A stretch of DNA of 64,000 nucleotides from Amia ocellicauda (lineage: Eukaryota; Chordata; Actinopteri; Amiiformes; Amiidae), in assembly GCF_036373705.1 (NCBI RefSeq), contig NC_089867.1:5734501-5798500 (forward strand), given 5' to 3'. The position numbers and the translations under genes were made by a program. The notes under the pieces were generated by a model. That model did no database searches, was not told the DNA's origin, and saw only the letters and a list, made by a program, of their open reading frames with translations. This document shows positions 1 through 11,900 of this stretch, piece by piece; position 1 is the first letter of the stretch, and each line of letters begins with the position of its first letter.

Positions 1-373
1 GGCAATATAATGAAGGCTACACTCATTCATGTACAGTGTGCCACAGAAATGGTTTGTAAATCAGTAGAGGTCATTTGTCTTTGACCTCTCCCAGTTCCTG
101 TACCAAGCTTCACTTCCCAGCCTCAGAAGAGGAACTGAAATGTAGAAATATTCTTCTGACACTTTTACAATGTTTACAGAGGGATTTTCACAGAAGTGCG
201 TTTTTGTTTTCTACAGATACCATCTATACAAAATCTAATGTTTGCCACAATCTCAGGATGCTAGAAACTTGTTTTGGCTTCTGATAAGGCTTCAAATGTA
301 CCCCTTCAATCAATATTTTTTCCATAGGGAACACACCAATATGTGGAACTTCAAAGCATCATGTTTGATCAAT

Positions 374-1099
374 TAAAAAAGTCCACTATAATTACACTAT
401 GGGAGGTACAGATCTAGATGAAGTAACGCATGAGAAAGACCTAGGAGTCTATGTGGACTCCTCACTTTCTCCATCCAAACAATGTGGGTAAGCAATTAAA
501 AAAGGCAAACACAATGTTAGGGTATATTGTCAAAAGTGTAGAATTGAGAACAAGGGCAGTGATGTTCAGACTGTACAATGCACTAGTTAGACCTCATCTG
601 GATACTGTGGACAGTTCTGGGCGCCACACTTCAAGAAAGATATCGCTGCTCTAGAGGCAGTTCAGAGGAGAGCAACCAGACTTATTCCAGGTCTGAAGCG
701 AATATCCTACTGAGAGACTGAGGAACTGAACCTTTTCACCCTGGAACAGAGGAGACTACGTGGGGACTTGATTCAAGTCTTCAAAATCATGAAGGGCATC
801 GACCACATCAAACCAGAGGAGCATTTCCAGATCAGCAGGGACAAACGCACCCGGGGACACAAATGGACATTGGGCTTCAAGGCATTCAAAACGGAAAACA
901 GGGGACACTTCTTTACACAGAGAGTCGTCACAATCTGGAACAAACTCCCCAGCGATGTGGTAGAAGCTGAAAGTTTGGGAACATTTAAAAATAGACTGGA
1001 TAGGATCCTTGGATCACTTAGTTATTAATGGACACCAAACGAGCATGATGGATCAAATGGCCTCCTCTCGTTTGTAAACTTTCTTATGTTCTTATGTTC
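374..1099 (+). mobile_element. CR1/L2-like LINE, 3' end of ORF2 with tail
   Basis: This is a 5'-truncated non-LTR retrotransposon. Broken reading frames encode the end of the reverse transcriptase and the C-terminal region typical of CR1/L2 ORF2, with recognisable pieces KDLGVYVDSSLS (after position 440), ALVRPHLD (about 580) and RRTRGH/WNKLPSDVV-like motifs (780-1000). Stops and a frame change show that it is dead. It ends in the short tandem tail TTCTTATG repeated at 1081-1098, as expected for the target-primed 3' end of this clade. About 95 bases at its start match the end of the fragment at 35930-36482, so both come from one family. It lies in the DSCC1 intron before the exon at 1138. Confidence 0.85.
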
Positions 1100-1137
1100 A
1101 TTGCAAATGTCCTCATTATTTTCTTTGACTCTGCTAG

Positions 1138-4100
1138 TATTCGACAGAGGACTTGCTGTGTGTAATTCAAGCAAGTGAAGAAGAACTGTTGGCCCAGCTT
1201 CAGAATATTCATGCCTGCAAAATTGACGGTATGTATCGGCCCAATAAAGACTTTGCTAAGTCATTTATTCATAAAGGAATATTTTATACCACCTTCATTT
1301 TTAAATTATTTTATGCATTTTCTAGTTCTGATTTCTCATTAGATTACTGCCCATGTAAAGATTGCTTGTAAAAAAGACCAAATTTACCACGATTTACTAA
1401 AACATGTATTGTAAGTTAATGGTGTAAGAAATAGCATTGTGGCATTTATTTATGTGACTAATGAACTTTTTCTTGTGTGTGTCTTGTGCAGGCTGCTGGA
1501 AGATCCTAGATTTTGAATACGAGATACAAATTTTGGGCCATATCACACAGCTGGTGGACTCGGAGTCATGGTCCTTTAGCAAAGTTCCCCTGAGTGTGTG
1601 TCTGGAGGAGCTGGGGCCTCTTGAACCAAAGTAAGTACATTTTAAAAAGGGAAAGGCTTTCTTTACTTTTCTTTTTAGTAATTTTGCATTACACTATGCT
1701 CAAAGGTTGATGATTTATATGACAGGAGAAGGAAAACATTCACTATTCTTCTGTAGTTTTGTTATTCTGCAATAGTCAAGCTTCCTTGAATAATTACTGT
1801 TTCACTTCACATAGTAATGAAGTGAGCAGTTGTGCATGAGCCTTTAATCTTGTTTGGCTCATGGCTATAGAAATTAGTGAAGCAAGCCCTCAGCTATGTG
1901 GACAAGGCTCCCTACCTTATTAGTTTTTCCTTAACTCATTTAAAACCTGTCATACATGCACTTTTTAATTTTTATATAGAATGGCAGGTGGCAAGATTCA
2001 GCCAAACCAAACAGAACAGTAGAGGCTGTTGATCAAACAACTACCTAGAGTCTATTGTTGACTACTTGGCATTGTGATGTTTTCATGTTTTGTAAAACCG
2101 GAACCTGCTAGGGTCTATCTTTACTCACACATTTGGAACTGTTTTGAAGTCATAAATTGGGAAAGGAAGGTTGAGAATGAGGCCTTTCCTGGAAGAATGA
2201 TAAAAGGCAGGAATAATCGCCTTTGTACCTCATAAGCGTAACTAGCTTTTGTAGTCACGGCATTACATATATTATAGTGCAGTTCTAAGTTAATAGACAC
2301 AAAAACAACAAAAAAAAGCATATTACACATAGGGCATGTAAGACTTCTTCCATCACGCCAAGATGAAAAAAAGCACACACACGTCGGGAAATGTGACATA
2401 AGTCTTTCAGGGTGCTTGTCTAAGTGTTAATGACAGTGAATGATTTTGTAAAACATGACAATAAAGTTTTAGTTACAGAAATGTGGGTGTAACTGTTGGA
2501 GAGTAGAGTTACAGTAAGTAACGGGAAACAACAGTCACAGTCTAGATCAGTGAAATCAACCTTGTATCATAATTCTAGTATTGTACATTTAAAGACGTTT
2601 CATCTGCCTGTTCCTTTCAGGGAGATGATAGAGCACTGCTTAAACTGTTATGGGAGGCGTTACACAGACGAAGGTAAAGTTCTGGAACTGCTCATTTTGA
2701 AAGTGCTCAGTGCAAGTCCGTGTGTAATACAGCACTAACTCTGAGAGAATCCCACAGTCTTCACTAAACACGCTGCCTGGCATTGACATGGGTTAAAACA
2801 CTCACTGTAATGATAGCACATCAACATCTGTTAAACATATCAGTAGACAACATGGGTGAAAATGAAAGATGTGAAGATGGTTGTCTGCAGCTATAGCTGT
2901 ACACAAACATGTTTATAGTGGCATACGATGTTGTGTTTAAGAGAGAAGTCAGTGAACCGGATGCCTTCGTTGTCTTATTTAATAAAGAGGAAGTCCCCTG
3001 TTGCTTGTTCCCCTAAATTTGTTATCCATATTGCAGGTTATTTTTGTCAAATGCATTGAATTTCATTTCCTTCCCTTTAATTACCCAGCCAGTAGTTTTC
3101 ATGTTGACATAGAACTACTTGACCCTGTGCTGACATTCACAAAACAACACTCGTAATTACTAACCAAAATGTTATGCTCAAAGTACCTTCCAAAGTTTTT
3201 AGCTGCATTTCGGGTTTAGTTATGACTAAATTAGAAAAAGTTTGATGTTCAGACTTTTTTACGTTACTGCTTAACTTTAATGACTCATTAAAGCACGGGT
3301 TAGGCAGTAACATGAAAAATAACTTTGGTCGGAATTTCTGACCATATATTTTCTGTGAAGTCATAGTTTAGGTTAATAATACTTATATACACACAAGACC
3401 CCTATTAATGACAGTGTCGTAATACATTTATATAAATATTATATAATTTATAAAATATAAGTTCTCCAAAATGCATTAATGTTTCCTTAACTACATACTA
3501 AATTCTGAATTCCATGAACTACTCTTTTTCATTGTCTAATGTATGTGCTTATTTAATGCTGTTTGAATCTTTAAAAGGCTGTACATTTCTGTACTTTTAG
3601 TAAAAGCAGAGCTCAATAACTTTCCCTCAGATATGTGAAATTTCTTATGAACCTCTAAATCTCATGAAAATGTATTAAAATAAATACTGGAATCTCATTA
3701 ATTCTGACTTATTCATCAGTTAATGGTGACATCAGTCAAATGACTGTTAAGCCTGAATGTGACAATCCAGGATAAGATTTGTGTTTTGTGTAACAGCTTC
3801 AGCCTGCTCAGTGATTTGTATGTTCTCCCTTACTAAATAGTGCTTTGTCTTCCAGCGGGTAGCGTTTCCTTTGCGCTGAATGAAGACAAGGTATGCCAAG
3901 CCATGGCCCAGATGCTGTTGCAGAACGCGGTGAAGTTTAACCTGACGGAATTCCAGGAGGTCTGGCAGCAGAGTGTCCCTGAGGGCATGACCACGAGGCT
4001 GGACCAGCTGAAGGTAAAGGCTGGCAGGAAGAAACCCCATGAGCTAATAAAGTCCATTTAATTTTGTTAAGAATCATTTAACTAGAATCCCACAAATTTC

Positions 4101-4475
4101 AATGATGTAACCTTTCCTTTTCTTCAGAGTATGGCTCTGGTGGACCGGGCCTCGAGGCCAGAGACCATCTCTCTGCTGAGAGTTGAGGACCTGCCTGAGG
4201 ACACACAGGAGAGGTTCAATTGCCTGTTTGCCATGCGAGAAAAGTGGACTGAAGCCGATATTGCACCATATATACAGTGAGTGAATGAATATGACTGGAA
4301 GGTCACTATTGGAGAAAGGTGCTATAGTATGCTTAATGTTTTCTCTCTCTCTCTCTCCAATAGGGACTTATGTGGTGAAAAGCAATCGACCGGAGCCCTT
4401 TTAACTAAATATGCTCGTACTTCCATGCAAAGTGGGGTGAAGGTTTACAATTCCAGAAGACCGGTAGCAACCTGA
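1138..4475 (+). CDS. dscc1: DSCC1, sister chromatid cohesion protein DCC1 (3' six exons, partial)
   Basis: DSCC1, with CHTF8 and CHTF18, forms the alternative RFC complex that loads PCNA during S phase and supports sister-chromatid cohesion in the nucleus. Exons read 1138-1228, 1492-1630, 2621-2673, 3856-4013, 4128-4276 and 4364-4475 (TGA). All junctions are AG/GT and the phases agree throughout. They give 233 residues, against about 393 for the human protein, so roughly the first 160 residues lie upstream of the window. Conserved stretches include QLVDSESWSF, MLLQNAVKFNLTEFQEVWQQ, EKWTEADIAPYIQ and the C-terminal GVKVYNSRRP. The phase of the first visible exon is assigned by similarity to human DSCC1, recalled rather than searched. 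The C-terminal half is the part that folds into winged-helix domains in the family. TAF2 follows on the same strand about 1.3 kb after the poly(A) signal. Confidence 0.95.
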
Positions 4476-4659
4476 GGAACTTTATTCTGTTTTTTGTGTT
4501 TGTTTGTTTCCTGTCAGGCTGTATTAGACTCCCAATTGTTTTGCATACAATTTGTATCATTGATTATAAGAAAACTTGTATGGCAAATTCATTGTTTGTC
4601 AAAAATGTACTTCACAAATATAAATACAAAATCTACTGATTGGTATGGTGCAGTTGGTG

Positions 4660-4665
4660 AATAAA
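4660..4665 (+). terminator. DSCC1 poly(A) signal
   Basis: A canonical AATAAA lies 185 bases after the DSCC1 stop codon, followed by a T-rich and GT-rich stretch (4671-4700). That is the expected arrangement for cleavage near 4680-4685. It is the only perfect AATAAA in the short 3' UTR. Confidence 0.75.
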
Positions 4666-5215
4666 TGTAATGTTTTTTACCTTGGAGTTTGTCTGTGTTC
4701 TTCCTCAAGTTAACTTAAATTGTTTAAATCATTATTTTTAAGTATATTAATGATTCTGATGTTCACGTTTAATTTGTGGTCTAAATGAGGTGAGCTATTT
4801 GTTAAAGGATTAAAAAGCTAAGAAATGCAATGAATTGTTTCAAAACACCAAATATCAGTCACAGCCACATTGTCACGATTTCCTGTCATTAGAAAACATA
4901 ACTGCATGCACAAACATCATTTGAACATATGAAACACGTATAGCAGTATTTAAAAACCTAAAACTGATCTTGCACCCTCTAGTGGGATCCAAGCGTGCAG
5001 CCATCTGAAATCTATATGGAGAGATTAGGCTACCATTGTTTCATTACTGTGAGGATGTTTGCAGTTTGCTTGCAGTTTTGAAAAAGTGTATAATGCTGTC
5101 AAATCAGGAAAAGGTTACTATCAATACTGTGGAACAGAAAAGGGTAATATGGAGTTACATTTACAAATGAGAGTCCATCAATGAATGCTACTGTGCCTTT
5201 AAGAGTGAAAGTGTG

Positions 5216-5972
5216 CTTGCACATGCGCGTAGAAACATCACAACATATTATTTCCAATTCGATGTTTTAATGTGTTTATTTATTTTTGCTGTGCCACTTT
5301 GTATTCTGAAAGATTGATATAGAATTAGCAATGTGTAAATGTGAAAATAATACATTTTTTAAAAAGTGAACTTATACCTCTTCTTGCGCGGGATGTTAAA
5401 GGTTACCAACAAAATGGCCGATTGCGACGCTACAGGGATCAGTCTGTTGTGAGAGGTCTAAGGGGAAGGATATGAGCTGAGACGGTGTAAACCCGAATTA
5501 CACAACCCATTTGCACACTCAATATTTGAATATACACCAAAAAAACGGTTTATCCGATGCTGTTTATCAGTATAAATAGAGAGAGACACGTATTTTTAAC
5601 ACTATGTGAGAACCCAATGTGTCTGCTAGGTGCGTGGGGACATCATATGACATACCGGTAGCGACGAAAAGTACTTTACGAGACACTTGTGCAAAGAGAC
5701 TGTGGTTTTGATTTTGAATGCACAATGAATAAAGATCCGTCTCTGGGCGAGGGGCGATGTATATCCGTACGCTGAAACAGTAACAAGACAAATCGTTACA
5801 TTTCTTATTTGTTAATATTGCATCAAGTTTCACGCAAGCAGACCAGGGGGAAACATTTTTTTTCCCTTCTCTTTTTTTTGGGGTGCTGTCTGACCAAATC
5901 TATATCACGTCCCAAACGATGTAAAGTACAGTCACGTATTTGTTGGTTCTGTTACTTTTTTACGATTTCGGG
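5216..5972 (+). promoter_or_regulatory. Probable TAF2 promoter and 5' UTR region
   Basis: This stretch lies between the DSCC1 3' end and the TAF2 start codon. It contains a GCACATGCGCG sequence (about 5219-5229) close to the NRF1 palindrome, and AAAATGGCC at 5411-5419 resembling a YY1 site, next to a locally CpG-rich segment. Both motifs are common in TATA-less housekeeping promoters, which suits a TFIID subunit. No transcription start can be fixed from sequence alone. The rest of the intergenic stretch 4680-5215 shows nothing I recognise. Confidence 0.35.
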
Positions 5973-8900
5973 ATGAATAGGAAGAAAGGAGACAAAGGAT
6001 TCGAAAGTCCTCGACCGTATAAATTATAAGTATCCAATTTTACATCTTCTTCTTGTTATTGCAACTGTTTCTAGTGATGTTGTAACTTTAAGACCTGCAG
6101 TTGAAATGTGTTTATTCATGCTTTGCTCGTTAATCACACCACTTAGATTCAAGTGACAATAGTACAGTAAGGGCAATGTAGTTCCCTGTGTTTCTAATGT
6201 AGATCCATGTTAGGTAGCTGTCACTGATCCCTTTTATGGTCTGCGAGGACTTGGAAAATGTCTTGTATGATGTTTGATTGTGTGCTTATAAATAAATGTG
6301 TGTTTGTGTTTATACAACCCATCAGGTAGTCTGCATCAACAACATCAACTTTCAGCGCAAATCTGTCATTGTGAGTACCGGTTGCTGTTTTTCCCTCTGG
6401 GAGATTTTCGTGTTCTTTTAAAGAGATTTCTCTTTACGTAGGACTGTTAGGATCAATGTATTGGCTTCTGATTGCCAATAAACTGATCACTGAATGTTAG
6501 ATTTGAAGTTATTGATCATTATTTATATATACATGTCATGCAGGGTTAGCACCACTGTATGCTTTGTAGAAACTAATTGTTAACCTTTGTGTCACCTTCT
6601 ATGTGAAGAACAGTCCCAGTTACTTAATTGAACCTTGATTGATTTGACTTAAAATTTAGTTTAATAAGGACATAATTAAGATATCAAAATGTTTGTTCAG
6701 TGGTGTTCAGTTTTGTGTTTTCTGACAACAGTTCAATAATCCGTTTTAACACTGAGAAAGGGACTGTGTCTTCAGGTTTTATACAATAATATAATCCCTG
6801 TTGATTTTGTTATTAATTTTTAAACCAAATGCAAACACACTATCATTCCAGCACATTCCTCAAAAGACAGGAAAGACTGAAATTAGGGATTTCCTTTGTC
6901 TTTGTCACCATAAGGATGTGTGAATTATAGACTAATAAATGACTTCTAGGAAGATTGACTACAACTTTCCCCCCCTTGTTTTGTCTTTCGCAGGGACATG
7001 TAGAACTCACGATCTTCCCAACGGTTGCCAACCTAAATCGTATAAAACTCAATAGCAAGCAGTGCAGGATATACAGGGTCAGAGTGAATGACCTCGAGGC
7101 ACCGTTCATCTACAACGATCCCACTTTAGAGGTCTGTCACAATGAATCTAAACAGTAAGTACCCCTCCTATTTAAACCATTATTAAACATGATGAAGTCT
7201 GGGGTAAATGTGTGTCTGGAGTACCCTTGAAACACTGAGTTTTCACATTAAAGCACAGTGCATTACATTATAATAACACAATTACCAATTTCTACAGCTG
7301 TGTTTTTACTGGAGCAGTCTAGGTAAAGTGCCTTGCTCAAGGGTACATCAGCAGTGTCCCCCAACTGGGATTGAACCCATGATCCTTCACTCCAGTCCAG
7401 AGCCCTAACTGTTACTCCAAGGCGTGAATCAACTTTGTTATACCTGACATTACTTGTTGTTTACCCCCTTTGTGATATATTTTACATCTTCTGTATTTTA
7501 GGAGGAACCTCAACTATTTCTCCAATGCCTATGCTGCAGCTGTCAGTGCCGTTGATCCAGATGGGGGAAATGGAGAACTGTGCATTAAGGTCCCATCAGA
7601 GCTGTGGAAGCAAGGGGACGGTAAGGGTCTAGAATAGAATGAAAATGACATATGGTGACCAAGGTTTTCTATACTGAACAAAAGTATAAACACAACAATT
7701 TCAAAGATTTTACAGAGTTACAGTTCATATAAGGAAATTAGACGATAAACCCTAATATATTGATTTCACATGACTGGGAATACAGATCTGCATTTGCTGG
7801 TCACAGATACCTTAACAAAAAATAATTGGCTGAGAAAACCAGTCAGTATCTGGTATCCTTATGGTAGAAAAATGAACATCAAATTCTCTGACAGCAGCTC
7901 TACCGGACATACCTGCAGTCAGCAGCCAATCACACGCTCCCTCAAAACTGGAGACATCTGTGACTTTGTGTTGTGACAAAACTGCACATTTTAGAGTGGC
8001 CTTTTATTGTCCCCAGCACAAGGTGCACCTGTGTAATGATCATGCTGTTACATCAGCTTCTTGATGTGCCACACCTCTCAAGTGGATGGATTATCTTTGC
8101 AAAAGAGAAACACTCACTAACAGGGATGTAAACAAATTTGTGCACAGAATTTAAGAGAGAGAAGCTTGTTGTGCATATGAAGAACTTCTGGGATCTTTCA
8201 TTTCAGATCATGAAACATGCGACCAACACTTTACATGTTGCATTTATATTTTTGTTTAGTATCGTTACTTAGAAAATGCAACAAAGCGATGGATCTCATT
8301 CATTCAAATTCTCAGTTTCATGCTGACACAGGTCTGTGGTGCACTTGGTGTTTTTCATCCTGGTAGTGGTGAGTTACATTGAATGGAAATGTAACATTGA
8401 AATCTCTGCTCCCACCGGTTAACTAGGCCAAAAAAAAAAGAAAAATTCTGGGGTCAGATTGTTGGTGCAATTCACTCTCGTTGAATCCCAGTTATTGTGA
8501 ATATTGCAGTATCTGTGTGTCAGAATTTACTTCTGGAGAGAGCTCAGATTTGGTGATGACATCACATGACATTAGGTGAGCTTTCCCTTGGAAGTTTCAA
8601 TCTTATGAGGAAAAATTGAAATGTGATGGCTATACTAAAAATAAATGAATCCAAAAGAAACAATAACCGACATTACAGCCAACTATATTTACAGTATTTG
8701 GCATTCATTCTGGTTTGCTCAAAAGTGTAGCCTAAGTTAATTGTCTTTCTAAGATCTACAAACAATTGAAGACAACTGATCAAAACATGCCTAGGGCTCA
8801 ATTTTCTATTTATTGTTCACCTCCCCTCTCAGAAATGAAGGTGCTGAAGGTGTACATTGAGTTCTCCTTGGACCAGCCGAAAGGAGGGCTGCACTTCGTG

Positions 8901-11900
8901 GTGCCTGATGTGGAAGGCAGCATGGCGGAGAGAGGGGCGCACGTCTTCTCGTGTGGATACCAGAATTCTACCAGGTAAGATTGGTTATAAAGAATGCTAT
9001 CTTATTGGGGGGGGGGGGGGGGGATATTTTAAAGCCCTTGCCTTGTTGTTGTTTAACCAAATCATGTTGCTATGGTAGCATATTACTTTCCAATAAGCTC
9101 AAACAGGAGTGTTCCTGCTGTGGGACAAAACTGTGTACATGCTTAAAGCATTAAGGTAGGTTAGTGGCGGCCCTTCATGATCCGGTTCTCTTCCAGATTC
9201 TGGTTCCCCTGTGTGGACTCTTACTCTGAGCTCTGCACCTGGAAGCTGGAGTTCACGGTGGATGCTTCCATGGTGGCTGTCTCTTGTGGTGATCTGGTGG
9301 AGACCATCTACACCCATGACATGAGGAAGAAAACGTTCCACTACATGCTGCCCATCCCCACTGCAGCACCCAACATCTCCCTATCTGTGGGCCCCTTTGA
9401 GATCCTCGTGGACCCTTATATGCATGAGGTACAGCAATCAAGAGCAATTTGAATAAAGCAAAGCAGTTTGCTTCCATTCACCCAGCATTGAATATTGTCA
9501 AGAAATACTGTTTTGAATTCTGTTAATCATGTGATTTTTGGTCTGTGTGTTGTTGTTGACCTTCAACAGAGACAAACTGGTGGGCATTATCAGCTTTTAC
9601 AATGCACAATCCAGGGCAAGTTTGGACGTGATTGGCACATCTCTACAAAATCAGTTTGAACACCTTAGTAAATGCAGAAACCCCTCCAATCCCGTGTTCC
9701 CCGTCACATGCATAAAATCAAACACATTTCAACTAGAGCAGACACAATTAGTTTCTAGAAGAAAATTAATTTGAGATTAGATTCAAATAAAAGGGATGTA
9801 AAGATAAATGGTTAAAACAAGCTGAATTTGTTATCCATTTCCACAATTTAACAAAAAGATTCACAGTTCAACTTCCAGATTTTATTTTGTACAGCACTTA
9901 CTCAAGAAGCTCTGACCTTATAATCTTAATCAGAAAGCTTTTATATATCCATTCTTAAGATCTTGTTCTTGACAATGCTTTTATTTCTCTCAGGCTAGTG
10001 GACTTCAGAGCAGTCATGTTTTTCATGGCTTGTGTGATATTATTTTTTGTCAAAGAATACATCTGGAAAGATTAAATGAGATGGTGTTTGTATTAAATGT
10101 ATATTTCCTTTTAGAAAGTTACCACAGTTGCAAAATGTGTGAAATACAACATCCTTTCCACACAAGCATTGTGTTAGAAATCCTCTGAAGAGCTCGCCTG
10201 TCATACTTATCTGTGGGTTGCTCTTCAGCAGCTGAATTGCTGGGATTTAATACTACATTTATAAGAAGCTGATTTAAATATTAGATTAGATTAGATGTTT
10301 TATACACAATTACACATTCTCTGTATCATGCTGATCTCTGCTGTGATATTTTAATTTATTGGAAATTATTTATCAAGCTATTGATTTAAAAAGTTTCTGC
10401 AACTAACTGGAAAAGTAAGAATTAATCAAAGGACTGATATTCAGTACAGTTCAGTACAGTTACTCTAATTTCATTTAAGAGAAGTCAATTAAATATATAT
10501 TGTGCTCATATCACTTCCATTGCTTGCCAGTAGTGGGCGTAGTATACGCAATAATTTCACCCTGGTTTCGTTAAAAAAAAGATACATATAAATATTTGTC
10601 TAATATGTGCTCCTTAAAACACAAGTCACATAAATAGTCTGTTCCTTAATTAAACTACTTCAGAATAGTTTATATAGTTCATAGATATCTTTCTACTAAA
10701 TACAACTTACACATTAGCTCTCTTATGTTTCAGCCAACATTTGACTTAGAAAAGTTTAATGCAAAGTCAGTTTATTTTCTGCCTGAATATAATCAGATAC
10801 CATTGTTCACATACATTGAAAATATCAAAACCCCTGAAATAAGGCTGTAATTTGGACAGCAGTATAACATAATGAGAGCCATGTAATATGATCTCTTTTC
10901 TTTTGTTTCCAGGTGACACACTTCTGCTTGCCCCAGCTGCTGCCTCTGCTCAAACACTCCATGTCCTACCTGCATGAGATCTTTGAGTTTTTCGAAGAGA
11001 TCCTCACCTGTCGCTATCCATACGCCTGCTTCAAGACTGTGTTTGTTGATGAGGCCTATGTCCAGGTGTCATCCTATGCGTCCATGAGTATATTCAGGTA
11101 TGTACCTAGCAGCTGGAAGGTTGACCAAATCTTCCACAATCTCCATGAACTTCTCACCCTCCTTTTTCTCAAGTGAAACCATCCCGTTTCATCCATTTCA
11201 CAAAGAGTGACTCTGTGAGAGAAATGTGGCTCCATCAATTATATTTCAAATATGAATCAAGCCAATCAAACATTGTACAACGGGAACCAAGGATCAGTTA
11301 GTTTTGTTTTATAAAAAAAAAAAAAAAAAAAAAAAGTATTGGAAGTAAAGTGCATTAATAATTGATTAGTTAATGAAATTGCATTGCTAATGGGTATTTT
11401 TTTATATGAGGGGGGTAATGGCAGAGCTCAATTCATCATTAGGGGGCGGTTTGTTATTAAAGAGGTCAAGAGACACTGACCTAAAGGATACTAAACAAAA
11501 TAACGTTAGGACACACTTTGTCTTCAGTGGAGTGTGCACGTTTTGCAGCACATGTGACCAAACTGTTCTACACATGTTGTGGTAAACTATTGACAAAGAA
11601 CAGCAAGACTGGGACACTGCACTGTGTGTTCTGATCCGATTTTTTTTTTTTTTAATTTTAATGATTCTGACCTTGTTTTGAAACTTGTGAAACCCAGTGC
11701 TTGTTTGTTTTTTTCTCTCCCCTCCTCTCAGTACAAATTTACTGCACAGTGCCATGATTATAGACCAGACTCCTCTGACCCGACGGTGTTTAGCTCAAGC
11801 TTTGGCCCAGCAGTTTTTTGGCTGCTTCATATCCCGAATGTCCTGGTGAGTAATTTGAGATGCAGTCGAAACCAGCTTGAGCAAGAAATTAGGATGTCAG

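Noticed and set aside
75..284. Possible upstream DSCC1 exon with EEELK-like sequence
   Set aside because: It does not match the DSCC1 region expected before YSTEDLL and has no matching donor.
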